A stretch of 44,009 nt of DNA, taken from JANWHZ01 sp041487535. Its GTDB lineage: Bacteria; Patescibacteriota; Saccharimonadia; Saccharimonadales; UBA4665. The notes under the pieces are model-generated. The model ran no database searches. It was not told where the DNA came from and saw only the letters and a program-made list of their open reading frames with translations. The stretch is taken from the NCBI GenBank assembly GCA_041487535.1, contig JBGPNM010000002.1:1-44009 (forward strand), given 5' to 3'. Position numbers and translations under genes: made by a program. Below are positions 25,112 to 33,212 of this stretch, one piece after another (position 1 is the stretch's first letter; each line of letters begins with the position of its first letter).

Positions 25112-25936
25112 GTGCGTTTGCCGGATCCGCAGATGGCCGTGCGGTGGCAGCGTGAGCTGTGTCTGCGGCTGAACCTGAGGGGACGGGTTATCCTGAGCGA
25201 ACACGGTATAAACGGCACGCTCGGCGGCGATCTGGAAGATGTGAAAGCGTACGTGCGCGCGATGAACCGCACACCGGAATTCAAAGGTATTGAGTATAAA
25301 TGGAGCGATGGCGCCCGCGAAGACTTTCCGCGTCTCAGTATAAAGGTGCGCAAAGAGTTGGTAACGCTGGCGCCCGAGGAAGATTTTGATGTGTTTAACG
25401 GAGGCACGCCCCTGCGGCCCGAAGCGTGGCATAAATATATTGAGGACCATCCGGATGCTGTTATTTTCGACGCCCGCAACGACTACGAGTCCGATATCGG
25501 CGCGTTCAAGGACGCCATCAAACCCAAGATCAAGAGGTTCAAAGATGTAAAGCAGGCGCTGGAAAAACTGCCGAAGGACCGGCCCGTGCTGACGTATTGC
25601 ACCGGCGACATCCGCTGCGAATACCTCAGCGCGTATATGAAGCATAAAGGATTTGAAGATGTCTACCACCTAGAAGGCGGCATCGTCAAATACGGCCAGC
25701 GCTATGGCGACAATGGCCACTGGGAAGGCAAGTGCTACGTCTTTGACCGGCGTATGAATGTAGCATTCAGTGATAGCTCAAAAGATATCGGCCAATGCGT
25801 CCGGTGCAGCGTCAAAACCAGCAACCACGAAAATTGCGCCAATCAGCAATGCAACCGGCTTGTCCTGCTGTGCCAAACTTGCGCCGCAGATCATCCAACT
25901 TGCTCATCTGAATGCGCCGAAGCGGCGGCCGTCTAG
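25112..25936 (+). CDS. trhO: tRNA uridine 5-hydroxylase TrhO (rhodanese family), start displaced by a frameshift
   Basis: TrhO (YceA) hydroxylates U34 of certain tRNAs. The N-terminal domain (WQRELCLRLNLRGRVILSEHGINGTLGGDL) and the rhodanese domain with YCTGDIRCEYLSAYMKHKGF (usual motif CTGGIR) are clear. The C-terminus has a Cys-rich zinc-type end (CVRCSVKTSNHENC to CSSECAEA). The expected first strand KIILYYKF is encoded in frame just upstream (25088-25111), but the only ATG there (25083) is one base out of frame because of a 4-A run at 25088-25091; five As would give MRKIILYYKF. In this sequence the first usable start is GTG 25112. Either there is an indel or the start is unusual. Confidence 0.88.
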   Translation: MRLPDPQMAVRWQRELCLRLNLRGRVILSEHGINGTLGGDLEDVKAYVRAMNRTPEFKGIEYKWSDGAREDFPRLSIKVRKELVTLAPEEDFDVFNGGTPLRPEAWHKYIEDHPDAVIFDARNDYESDIGAFKDAIKPKIKRFKDVKQALEKLPKDRPVLTYCTGDIRCEYLSAYMKHKGFEDVYHLEGGIVKYGQRYGDNGHWEGKCYVFDRRMNVAFSDSSKDIGQCVRCSVKTSNHENCANQQCNRLVLLCQTCAADHPTCSSECAEAAAV

Positions 25937-25946
25937 CCGCCATCTG

Positions 25947-26685
25947 CTACTGATTAACAGCGGCTTGGCCTGAATCTTCATTTGAATTAACGGTATCAAC
26001 CGGATTAGTCATCCTCTGAAGCGTCGGAAGTATCTTCTCGGCAAAGTCTTCCGCGGCTTCAACGACCGATACATTGTTCACGGTTTGATCGTTAGTCTCC
26101 GGCTGGACAAAGTACAGGTTATTTTCAACCAGCTCAAAGTTGAGTTTTTCGCAAAAGTCTACCAGAAATGCCATTCTAGTCGGATCTAGTCGGATCAAGT
26201 ATCTCAAGTAGTTCCAGCTCGCGATCTTTCGTGCAATAAAGCTTAAAGTGATCAGGGAAATCTCCCTCTAACTTTACCGTCGTCATCGCATTGTCTAGAT
26301 TGGTATTACTGAGAAGGTAACGAGACGTTTCATCCTTGAGGCTGAAGCCTGCGATGTGCACGCTGCTTTTCTCGGGCAATCCAAGGTTCATGATAATCTG
26401 CCCTGAGGGAGCTGGTACGATGCCGTCCGGTAAGCCTTCCGGAATGGATTCGTCGGTGGTGATTAGTAAGTCGTAATGTAACCCGAGCAGCGTGCCGTCA
26501 GACACCTTTTGTAAGCCGGCACCCGTTGTATAGATAGAAATAATTATCGAAGATCCATCGTCTGGCCCTGCGTCGTCAAACTTTATAACGGGTGGGCGTA
26601 TGCGCAAACCCCTTAGAAGAGCAAGGCTTATTGCGAGTCCGGCAAATGCGGAAATAAAAATTACATTAAAGTCCGAAGCTGACAT
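25947..26685 (-). pseudogene. Membrane-anchored unknown protein, split by a 10-bp tandem duplication
   Basis: From ATG 26685 (MSASDFNVIFISAF, one N-terminal membrane helix) the frame runs through a soluble alpha/beta region (IIISIYTTGAGLQKVSDG; YDLLITTDESIPEGLPDG; SSVHIAGFSLKDETSRYLL) and stops near 26176 after LLEILDPTRSD. The next frame continues as DPTRMAFLVDFCEKLNFELVEN to 25947. The cause is a tandem copy of GATCCGACTA (minus strand) at 26177-26196. With a single copy the reading is LLEILDPTRMAFLVDF, one continuous protein of about 242 residues. An alternative longer start is ATG 26724. Family not recognised. It is convergent with trhO. Confidence 0.75.
26177..26196 (-). repeat. 10-bp perfect tandem duplication (frameshifting)
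   Basis: Two adjacent copies of TAGTCGGATC on the plus strand. Ten is not a multiple of three, so gain or loss of a copy switches the overlying gene between split and intact. Confidence 0.95.
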
Positions 26686-26772
26686 ATACTTCCCAATGTA
26701 TACCCTTCCTAAATTGCTTTCCATCCCCAGCCTGCTAAACTGGAGGCAGATTCAGCTAAAACAAAAACCGCT

Positions 26773-27190
26773 ATGCCAACAACGCCCGCTATTGACTCTG
26801 ACGAACGAGCTCTGCTTGAACAACTGGCCTACACCACCAAGGACAAGAAAACAGCTGACAGAATCCGTATTATCCTGGCGCTGGAAGACGGCTACCGGCC
26901 TGCTGACGTAGCTCGCATCTTCCGCCTGGATGAGGACACGGTAAAGAAGTGGCGCAATAAGTTCCGTAAGCGTCGGCTCCTTACCGACTGGCTCGCTGCG
27001 GCTACGCTGGCAAGCTGACATCCGGACAGGAGCGCGCCATCGAAGCCTATGCCACTGATGAGCTCATCACCGACTGCAAGCAAGTGGTCAGCTTCGTCAA
27101 AGAGCAATACGCCATCGGCTACACCATTGATGGTGCCACCAAGCTGCTTGCACATCAAGCCTACGGCCACCGGCGCATTGCTATGGAGCT
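26773..27190 (+). pseudogene. IS630-like transposase remnant (N-terminal HTH region only)
   Basis: The first 81-residue frame has ALLEQLAYTTKDKKTADRIR, IILALEDGYRPADVARIFRL and DEDTVKKWRNKFRKR, the helix-turn-helix layout of IS630-type transposases. It ends in a frameshift near 26995. The next frame continues as YAGKLTSGQERAIEAYATDE and VVSFVKEQYAIGYTIDGATK, matching the linker region of the same family, then degenerates after about 27165. No DDE catalytic domain follows, and no clear terminal repeats were found. It is a decayed fragment in an AT-richer accessory patch. The stretch 27190-27316 after it holds nothing I can identify. Confidence 0.65.
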
Positions 27191-27316
27191 GAGCATCGGC
27201 AAGAACCATAGTCCGAATATGATGTCACAAAGAACCCTGCGAATAGATATGCCTCACCTGCAAGCCTTGAAGCGATATATAACTTCTGTAGAGAAAAGTT
27301 TAGAGCGCTCGGCATT

Positions 27317-27808
27317 ATGGATGCGAGCCAATTCGTGGAGAACTACGCCGTAGCTCGCAAAGAGATCGAGTACACCGTAGATACGCTCTTCACAAAGGCT
27401 TTGGCAGAGCATCCCGCTGCCGATGAGCTAAAGAAGCTGCTGGCATTACCCAAGAAAGATTTGCCAAAAGCCTGCATAGATGCCGTAACGGGTGACTCAA
27501 AGTATCCGCATTCAGTCGTAACTTTCAGCGCATGGTTGACTATGGTAAACAATCCGTCTGGACGCGACATGGATGCTATTGCCGAAAGCCTGATGCATAG
27601 CTCCCTGGATAGAGTATGGGGTGGCCTCATGGCGGTCGTATGCTCATCAGCCACGGAAGACGGTACATTACTAAAGCTCGCCGATTGGTTGGTCGAGAAT
27701 GAGAAGGGCTCCTATCTAATCAAACTTATCACTAGGAACCCATCAGCCTCGCAGGAGACGAGATCAAAGGCATTAGAGTACTATAGGATGAAGGAGATAA
27801 TCACATAA
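27317..27808 (+). CDS. Unknown helical protein
   Basis: 163 residues, predominantly helical: DASQFVENYAVARKEIEYTVDTLFTKALAEH, DELKKLLALPKKDLPKACID, AIAESLMHSSLDRVWGGLMA, and a final ALEYYRMKEIIT. No membrane helix or known motif. It ends 1 bp before the EEP-family gene start, and AAGGAG near its own 3' end could serve that gene, so the two are probably one operon. The start is weakly supported, with no clear Shine-Dalgarno. It follows the transposase remnant, which may mean it was brought in with it. Confidence 0.6.
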   Translation: MDASQFVENYAVARKEIEYTVDTLFTKALAEHPAADELKKLLALPKKDLPKACIDAVTGDSKYPHSVVTFSAWLTMVNNPSGRDMDAIAESLMHSSLDRVWGGLMAVVCSSATEDGTLLKLADWLVENEKGSYLIKLITRNPSASQETRSKALEYYRMKEIIT

Positions 27809-27809
27809 C

Positions 27810-28523
27810 ATGCTCAAAACCATGACCCTCAACCTCTGGTGTTACTTCGACTGGCAGAACCGGAGGGATAACATAGTCTCACTCGCGAAAGAGTTAGATC
27901 CTGATCTCATTACGTTCCAAGAAGCCCAGACCAATGCGTCATTCTCACCCTATCCGCAGTCAGACTTTATTGCTGATAGCTGTGGCTATAAATACCGAGT
28001 GTTTGCCCCAACCTATGGCAGGGATGGCCAGATAGACAAAAATGGCAACATGACTATCAGGGCTTCGTATGGCTTAGCACTGATATCTAAACATCCCGTC
28101 ATATCTTCGGAGACCTACTTCTTGCGTCAACACCCTGATCACGATGAAGTGTGCTCGGTGTTATCCTGTAAGATCGACGTCAACGGTACAATGGTTGATG
28201 TCTGTAACGTGCACTTCGGTAATAGCGATCTATTTTCGGATCTTCACCTCAATGAATTGATGGATCTGTGCGAAAGTAGAAAATTGGAGCCAATCATACA
28301 AGGTGACTTTAATATTTTTGATCTAAGCGTCTACAAAGAGAACCGGCTAAAAGGCTACACCTTAAGCACTGACATTACAAAATATGAGTCAATGCCAAAA
28401 AATCATGGCACGCTTGACTATATTGTTGCTCCATCATCAAAGTATGCTATCAAAAAAGTGATTTGTCCCGATACCTACGTGTCTGACCACCGGGCACTGT
28501 TTGCTACTATCGAGCAGAAATAG
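27810..28523 (+). CDS. Endonuclease/exonuclease/phosphatase (EEP) family protein
   Basis: 237 residues with the metal-dependent EEP fold. Motifs in order: MTLNLWCYFDW (Asn near residue 8), DLITFQEAQ (catalytic metal-binding Glu), VDVCNVHFG (His), IIQGDFNIFD (Asp/Asn), LDYIVAPSS and VSDHRALFATI (the final catalytic Asp-His). No signal peptide, so it should act in the cytoplasm. Members cut DNA, RNA, phospholipids or small phosphoesters, and the substrate cannot be told from this. Codon use is AT-richer than the housekeeping genes here, which fits an accessory origin beside the transposase remnant. Confidence 0.82.
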   Translation: MLKTMTLNLWCYFDWQNRRDNIVSLAKELDPDLITFQEAQTNASFSPYPQSDFIADSCGYKYRVFAPTYGRDGQIDKNGNMTIRASYGLALISKHPVISSETYFLRQHPDHDEVCSVLSCKIDVNGTMVDVCNVHFGNSDLFSDLHLNELMDLCESRKLEPIIQGDFNIFDLSVYKENRLKGYTLSTDITKYESMPKNHGTLDYIVAPSSKYAIKKVICPDTYVSDHRALFATIEQK

Positions 28524-28619
28524 CACCCCCAGCTTACGAGCTCGCTACAGCCGAAAGCTTATTCTAGCTGGTCGCCGCGCATACTTGCTATACGGCTAAG
28601 ATGTCCAGCCTATCAGACG

Positions 28620-28625
28620 TATAAT
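28620..28625 (+). promoter_or_regulatory. -10 box of uvrC (leaderless type)
   Basis: TATAAT ends 7 nt before ATG 28633, with no Shine-Dalgarno. Confidence 0.55.
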
Positions 28626-28632
28626 TAAACAT

Positions 28633-30165
28633 ATGACAGAGCAGCTGGCGGAGAAGCTGAAAGGATTGCCGAAAGAGCCGGGCGTGTATTTTCATAAAGA
28701 CGGGTCGGGCGAGATTATCTATGTCGGCAAGGCGGCGGTGCTGCGCAACCGGGTGCGGCAGTATTTTCAGAAGTCGCGTTTGCGCGACCCCAAGACCGAC
28801 GCATTGGTAGCGGAGATAGTCGACACCGACTGGATGGTGGTAGACAGCGAGATCGAGGCGCTGTTTTTGGAGGCGGAGATGATTCGCCGCTACATGCCGC
28901 GCTATAACATTCTGCTGCGCGACGACAAGTCGATGTCCTACATCCGCATCGACTACGACTGCGATTTTCCGACGGTCACGACTACACGCCGTCCAATGGA
29001 TGACGGCGCGCGCTACTTCGGCCCATATCTCAGTTCGTTGAGCATTCGTCAGGCGCTCAAGGCGCTCAGGCGTATCTTCCCGTTTGCCACCCGCCGCATA
29101 CCCGGGCAAAAGCGGGCTACGCTGTATTACCACCTGGGGCTGGATCCGGGCCTGGAAGAGGGCAGGACATCGCTGGAAGATTACCGTGCCAACTTGCGGA
29201 AACTGATGTCGGTCATCGAAGGCAAGCGCAAGAGTGTGGAGCGTGAGCTGGAGGGCGATATGAAGGTAGCTGCGCATGCTGAAGACTTCGAGAAAGCCGC
29301 CAAATTGCGCAACCAGCTGTTCGCGCTGCGAAACTTAACACGTCAAGTAATTTTTAGTGACAAAGAATTCCAGGACATCAGCAAGGACCACGCCCTCAAC
29401 GAATTAGTTAACCTGTTAAGCTTGTCTGTGGTACCCCGGCGGATTGAGGGCTACGACATCTCGCACATGCAAGGCACCGATGTAGTCGCCAGCATGGTGG
29501 TCTTTACCAACGGTGTCAGCAACAAGCGCGAGTACCGCAAGTTCAAGACTAAGAAAGACCACAACAACGACTTCTACAATATGCACGAGACGATTACGCG
29601 GCGCTTCAGCGAAAAGAACGTCAAGGCGTGGGGCAAGCCGGATGTCGTGCTGATAGACGGCGGCAAGGGGCAGCTGGATGCCGCCATCCGCGCCCGTGAC
29701 GAAATGGGGCAATCGTCCATACCGTTTATCGGCCTGGCCAAGCGGGAAGAGCAGATCGTGATCGACAAAGAACGGTCTGATGTTATTCTCAATTCGCCGG
29801 AGCTGCACCGACTCGGCGGCTACGCTTCAGAAACAGATAATTTCATCCTGGTCAGTTTGCCGCACAGCACGAATCTGGTGAAGCTGCTGCAGCGTATCCG
29901 CGACGAGTCGCACCGCTTTGCCGTGTCCTATCACTCCGTGCTGAAGGTAAAACGCCAGACGGCTAGCCTGCTCGATGACATTCCCACCATCGGGCCGGCG
30001 ACGCGCAAAAAGCTGTTGCGCACCTTCGGCAGTATGCGCGGTATCATGCAAGCCCGCGACTGGGAGTTGGATAAAGAGTTGGGTGAGAAAAAGGCCACGA
30101 TCCTCCGGCAATATCTGCGTCCATTAAAGCGCGAACAACGCCAGGACGAGTCTGTAAAGTCATAG
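28633..30165 (+). CDS. uvrC: Excinuclease ABC subunit C
   Basis: UvrC makes both incisions in nucleotide excision repair. The 510-residue form is shorter than the usual ~600, yet every domain is there. GIY-YIG: GVYFHKDGSGEIIYVGKAAVLRNRVRQYF (about 17-45) with LEAEMIRRYMPRYNILLRDDKS. UVR motif near 212-240 (AEDFEKAAKLRNQLFALRNL). RNase H-like nuclease: RRIEGYDISHMQGTDVVASM and PDVVLIDGGKGQLDAA. C-terminal helix-hairpin-helix: LLDDIPTIGPATRKKLLRTFGSM. Shortening is spread over linkers and the tail. It starts at ATG 28633 beside a -10 box; element C follows 2 bp after the stop. Confidence 0.96.
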   Translation: MTEQLAEKLKGLPKEPGVYFHKDGSGEIIYVGKAAVLRNRVRQYFQKSRLRDPKTDALVAEIVDTDWMVVDSEIEALFLEAEMIRRYMPRYNILLRDDKSMSYIRIDYDCDFPTVTTTRRPMDDGARYFGPYLSSLSIRQALKALRRIFPFATRRIPGQKRATLYYHLGLDPGLEEGRTSLEDYRANLRKLMSVIEGKRKSVERELEGDMKVAAHAEDFEKAAKLRNQLFALRNLTRQVIFSDKEFQDISKDHALNELVNLLSLSVVPRRIEGYDISHMQGTDVVASMVVFTNGVSNKREYRKFKTKKDHNNDFYNMHETITRRFSEKNVKAWGKPDVVLIDGGKGQLDAAIRARDEMGQSSIPFIGLAKREEQIVIDKERSDVILNSPELHRLGGYASETDNFILVSLPHSTNLVKLLQRIRDESHRFAVSYHSVLKVKRQTASLLDDIPTIGPATRKKLLRTFGSMRGIMQARDWELDKELGEKKATILRQYLRPLKREQRQDESVKS

Positions 30166-30167
30166 AC

Positions 30168-30334
30168 ACACATTTCGCACTTAGTGCTGGGTGCGATTTC
30201 TTCCTGAGAAGCGGAAGGAAACGTACAAAGAAGTACGTTGACTGAGCATCGGAAGGAAAAATCGTGCCCAGTGCTGAGAACACCAGAACAAGGCGGGCTT
30301 TGCCCGATTTGGTCTGGTGTGGTGCGAGATGTGT
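30168..30334 (+). repeat. Palindromic element C (167 bp, MITE-like)
   Basis: Terminal inverted repeats ACACATTTCGCAC (30168-30180) and GTGCGAGATGTGT (30322-30334) differ at one position. Inside, TTAGTGCTGGGTGCGATTTC pairs imperfectly with a segment near 30267-30290 around a CGTAC/GTACG hairpin. A second hairpin (ACACCAGAAC / TCTGGTGT, inner GGGC/GCCC) lies on the right. The folded form is a cruciform rather than one straight hairpin. It lies between uvrC and the YdjM-type gene, 7 bp before the latter's -10 box. Confidence 0.75.
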
Positions 30335-30341
30335 GATAGGT

Positions 30342-30347
30342 TACAAT
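30342..30347 (+). promoter_or_regulatory. -10 box of the YdjM-type gene (leaderless type)
   Basis: TACAAT ends 7 nt before ATG 30355; no Shine-Dalgarno. Confidence 0.5.
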
Positions 30348-30354
30348 AAGCAGT

Positions 30355-30936
30355 ATGACCGCCCGTACGCACGACCTCGCAGCTATTACCGCATTGGGCC
30401 TAACGGTTCTGGTGCTACCGGTACATACGCTGACGCTTTCGACGGCGCTGGTAGCCATTCTCGCCAACCAGATCGGGGGCATCGTGCCGGACATCGACCA
30501 GCCGACGGCGCCGTTCTGGCGTAATTTGCCGGTGGGCCATATTATCGGCAAGGTAGCGGATAAATTGATAGGCGGGCACCGGTACATCAGCCATTCGCTG
30601 CTTGGGTTGGGGCTTTTCGGGCTGCTGGCGAACCTGCTGCTGCGTTTTCTGCACCCGATCATGCCGCATGTTAACATCCAACTGGTCTGGTATGCCTTCC
30701 TGATCGGTGTAGTGTCGCATCTTATTATGGATATGCTGACTAAGGAAGGGGTGCCGCTGCTGCTGCCGCTTCCGTGGAAGCTCGGCTTTCCGCCGATTAA
30801 GGCCCTTCGGATAACTACCGGCAAGCACGTCGAGACTTTGATAGTATTTCCGGCTCTGCTTATTCTGGATATCTGGCTCTGCGCCAGGCACTATAACGCC
30901 TTGGCGGCGTATATAAAATTCCATCTTGTCCGCTAA
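30355..30936 (+). CDS. YdjM-type membrane-bound metal-dependent hydrolase
   Basis: 193 residues with four or five membrane helices. The family's metal-site pattern is present: an early His in TARTHDLAAITALG, GGIVPDIDQPTAPFWRN, GGHRYISHSLLGLGL and GVVSHLIMDMLTKEGVPLLLPL. These His/Asp residues line up as in the YdjM/DUF457 family, integral membrane proteins of poorly known function, some linked to the SOS response or to phospholipid metabolism. The start lies 7 nt after a -10 box. No operon partner is apparent. Confidence 0.8.
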   Translation: MTARTHDLAAITALGLTVLVLPVHTLTLSTALVAILANQIGGIVPDIDQPTAPFWRNLPVGHIIGKVADKLIGGHRYISHSLLGLGLFGLLANLLLRFLHPIMPHVNIQLVWYAFLIGVVSHLIMDMLTKEGVPLLLPLPWKLGFPPIKALRITTGKHVETLIVFPALLILDIWLCARHYNALAAYIKFHLVR

Positions 30937-30998
30937 AACGGGAGTGGTATAATGGTATTTGTATAAAAACAACTGTTATGCTATAATCAGGAGTGAAT

Positions 30999-31478
30999 AT
31001 GAATACAACACCTGTAGAATCTTTGCCGATACCAGAGGTAGGCCAACAGCCTGTGGCCGCTGAAGTGGGCCGATCAGCAGTTGCTATGGTTTCAGTTTAT
31101 GAGATGTGGAACGTTACATCTACTGATCAGCCTTTTATGAACGCCGATGCGATACTAAGCGATGCTGCGTACATGTATGGGGGCGATGCCCGCACGATAG
31201 CGGCAGCCGTATTCTTTGAAGCCCACAACGGTGCTGATCAAATTATTGACGCCATTGAAGCCAGTGCACATGAGCGGGGCGTGTATGGCCCTATGGTTCC
31301 CCCTACAATGTTGCATAGTGCTGTAGCTACCAGGTTGGGATTCGGTTCTTCGGAAGCGATGGCTGCACAGGCTGCGTTTATGTTCGAGCAGGACCAACAG
31401 AGAAAGTTGCGCGAGGCGACTGTTGATGAAAAGGATGACGATGAAGAAGATGAAGAGGGACTGCCAAAAGCAGCATAA
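30999..31478 (+). CDS. Unknown acidic-tailed protein
   Basis: About 159 residues. The middle (ADAILSDAAYMYGGDARTIAAAVFFEAHNGADQIIDAIEASAHE) is helical. The C-terminus is a run of Asp/Glu (EKDDDEEDEEGLPKAA), giving a very acidic tail. No signal or membrane segment. A TATAAT at 30982-30987 lies 11 nt before ATG 30999 and 5 nt before an in-frame GTG at 30993, and AGGAG overlaps the region between. So the start may be leaderless from either codon, and the AGGAG may not be transcribed. A strong terminator follows. Family unknown. Confidence 0.6.
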   Translation: MNTTPVESLPIPEVGQQPVAAEVGRSAVAMVSVYEMWNVTSTDQPFMNADAILSDAAYMYGGDARTIAAAVFFEAHNGADQIIDAIEASAHERGVYGPMVPPTMLHSAVATRLGFGSSEAMAAQAAFMFEQDQQRKLREATVDEKDDDEEDEEGLPKAA

Positions 31479-31482
31479 TTGC

Positions 31483-31498
31483 TGACGAACGTTCGTCA
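31483..31498. promoter_or_regulatory. 16-bp perfect palindrome
   Basis: TGACGAACGTTCGTCA is its own reverse complement. It lies 4 bp after a stop codon and abuts the terminator stem that follows. It could be a dimer-binding operator or an extra stem. It resembles half of a Gram-positive SOS box (CGAAC/GTTCG) but lacks the usual 4-bp spacer. Confidence 0.5.
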
Positions 31499-31532
31499 AA
31501 AGAAAGCCCCGGTACTACTGGGGCTTTCTTTT
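31498..31532 (+). terminator. Strong Rho-independent terminator
   Basis: AAAAGAAAGCCCC (31498-31510) pairs perfectly with GGGGCTTTCTTTT (31520-31532), 13 bp with a 9-nt loop; both A- and T-runs flank the GC stem, so it should work in both directions. Confidence 0.9.
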
Positions 31533-31583
31533 ATGTTGCGGCTGGAGTACACTCTCACCAAAGAAAGAGGATGGTGTTTGCGT

Positions 31584-32810
31584 ATGTTTGGGAGTGATTT
31601 TTTTGCCGGCAACAGGGCGCGGCTCAGACAGTTATTCACCGGCACGGCGCCGATTATTCTTACGGCCAATGGCCAGCTGCAGCGCGGCGGCGACACGCCG
31701 TACCCTTTCTGCCAAGACGCCAGCTTTTGGTATTACACCGGCATCGATGAGCCGGATGTGGTGTTGGTGTGCGACAAAGACAAGGAATACCTGATTGTCC
31801 CCAGCCGCGAACCGAACCGGGTAGCATTCGACGGGGCGATTGACGAGGCGGAATTGCGCCGGATTTCGGGCATCGACACAATTCTTGACGACCGTCAGGG
31901 TTGGAAGCGCCTTGGCGCGCGTCTGGATCATGTTAAGCATGCTGCGACGCTCGCAGCACCGCCGGCCTACATCGAGGCGCTCGGCTTGTACACCAACCCG
32001 GCCCGCCAGCGCTTGATCACCAAGCTTAAATCGTGTAACGAAGAACTGGAGTTGCTGGACATCGGCGAGCACGTGGCCCGCCAGCGCATGCGTAAGCAGC
32101 CGGCAGAGCTGGCGGCGCTGCAAAAGGCCATAGATATCACGATTGCCGGCCTGAAGCAGAGCTTGCGCCCCGCCAAGCGCGCGAAATACGCGTACGAGTA
32201 TGAAGTAGAAGCCGAGTTAACCCGCGCATTTCGTAAATATGGAGCGCGCGGCCATGCCTTTGCGCCGGTTATCGCCGGCGGCCCGCGGGCTTGCACGCTG
32301 CATCATGAGCGCAACGACGGCGCCTTGTCGGCTGACGAACTTCTATTGTGTGATGTTGGAGCCGAATATAATCACTATGCAGCAGATATTACTCGCACCA
32401 TCAGCCTTGGCAATGCACCGAACCGGCGCCAGGAAGCGGTGCACGAAGCAGTACTGGAAGTGCGCGCCTTCGCCGTCTCGCGGCTTGTGCCGGGCGCCAT
32501 ACCCAAAACGTACGAGCAACAAGTCCACGAATTTATGGGAGAGAAGCTGCGGGAACTTGGGCTTATCAAGACGATCGAGAAGGAGACGGTGGGGGAATTT
32601 TATCCGCATGCTACGTCGCATTTTCTGGGGCTCAATGCGCACGACGTGGGGGTGTACGATCAGCCGTTAGAGCCCGGGATGGTGCTCACCGTGGAGCCGG
32701 GTATATACATCCGCGGTGAAGCAATCGGCATCCGGATCGAGGATGATGTACTTATAACGAAGGACGGCAACCGCGTCCTTACCGATGCGCTGCCGCGCAG
32801 TCTCGTGTAA
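31584..32810 (+). CDS. pepP: Xaa-Pro aminopeptidase (M24B family)
   Basis: The enzyme removes an N-terminal residue before proline using two metal ions. About 408 residues. The N-terminal creatinase-like domain (ANGQLQRGGDTPYPFCQDASFWYYTGIDEPDVVLV) is followed by the pita-bread domain. Metal ligands appear in order: LLLCDVGAEYNHYAADITRTI (two Asp), HATSHFLGLNAHDVG (His), VLTVEPGIYI (Glu) and GIRIEDDVLI (Glu). AGAGG at 31566-31570 supports either TTG 31578 or ATG 31584; TACACT at 31548-31553 is a likely -10. The longer upstream open frame runs through the terminator and is not coding. Confidence 0.93.
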   Translation: MFGSDFFAGNRARLRQLFTGTAPIILTANGQLQRGGDTPYPFCQDASFWYYTGIDEPDVVLVCDKDKEYLIVPSREPNRVAFDGAIDEAELRRISGIDTILDDRQGWKRLGARLDHVKHAATLAAPPAYIEALGLYTNPARQRLITKLKSCNEELELLDIGEHVARQRMRKQPAELAALQKAIDITIAGLKQSLRPAKRAKYAYEYEVEAELTRAFRKYGARGHAFAPVIAGGPRACTLHHERNDGALSADELLLCDVGAEYNHYAADITRTISLGNAPNRRQEAVHEAVLEVRAFAVSRLVPGAIPKTYEQQVHEFMGEKLRELGLIKTIEKETVGEFYPHATSHFLGLNAHDVGVYDQPLEPGMVLTVEPGIYIRGEAIGIRIEDDVLITKDGNRVLTDALPRSLV

Positions 32811-32841
32811 TCCCTTTTTTTGCGATGTCCGGCGTCTGCGA

Positions 32842-32847
32842 TACAAT
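32842..32847 (+). promoter_or_regulatory. -10 box of the YvlD-like gene (leaderless type)
   Basis: TACAAT ends 7 nt before ATG 32855, with no Shine-Dalgarno. It decides this ATG over the longer frame start at 32825. Confidence 0.5.
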
Positions 32848-32854
32848 AAAAAGT

Positions 32855-33199
32855 ATGATTCCGAGTTTCCTGGTGCGTTGGCTGGCGTGCAGCCTGGGGC
32901 TTTGGATTGCCGCCGGGCTGCTCAGTAGCCACATTAGTTACGGCGGCCGTTTGAGCGCCGTCATCCTTGCGGGTTTTATCCTGGCCGTCCTGAATATGGT
33001 TATAAAGCCGGTGTTCGTTCTTTTATCGCTGCCGGTTGTGGTGCTGACGCTCGGGCTGTTCATAATTATTATTAACGGCCTGATGGTCTATTTGGTAAGC
33101 AAAGTCTACGCGCCGCTGCAGATTACCAGCTTTTGGGCGGCGGTATTTGCGGGAATGGTGGTCGGGCTGGTAAACTATGTGGTAACAGCAGTACGTTAG
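32855..33199 (+). CDS. YvlD/phage-holin-4-type small membrane protein
   Basis: 114 residues with four membrane helices: RWLACSLGLWIAAGLLSS; SAVILAGFILAVLNMVIKPV; LSLPVVVLTLGLFIIIINGL; FWAAVFAGMVVGLVNYVV. The motif NMVIKPVFVLLSLPVVVLTLG and the NGLMVYL turn are typical of the YvlD / phage holin family 4 superfamily (PF04020). Function is unclear in all hosts and there is no sign of phage here. It lies 13 bp before secG, with which it is probably cotranscribed. Confidence 0.85.
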   Translation: MIPSFLVRWLACSLGLWIAAGLLSSHISYGGRLSAVILAGFILAVLNMVIKPVFVLLSLPVVVLTLGLFIIIINGLMVYLVSKVYAPLQITSFWAAVFAGMVVGLVNYVVTAVR

Positions 33200-33212
33200 G
33201 AGTACATACCAT

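Noticed and set aside
28588..29277. Long minus-strand ORF opposite uvrC (229 codons), and similar long frames opposite uvrA, pepP and the baseplate-J-like gene
   Set aside because: They are antisense to strongly conserved proteins, are explained by GC-rich codon structure, and lack ribosome binding sites.
31483..31498. LexA/SOS box
   Set aside because: The Gram-positive SOS box needs CGAAC and GTTCG separated by 4 bp; here the halves touch, and the site is not at a promoter.
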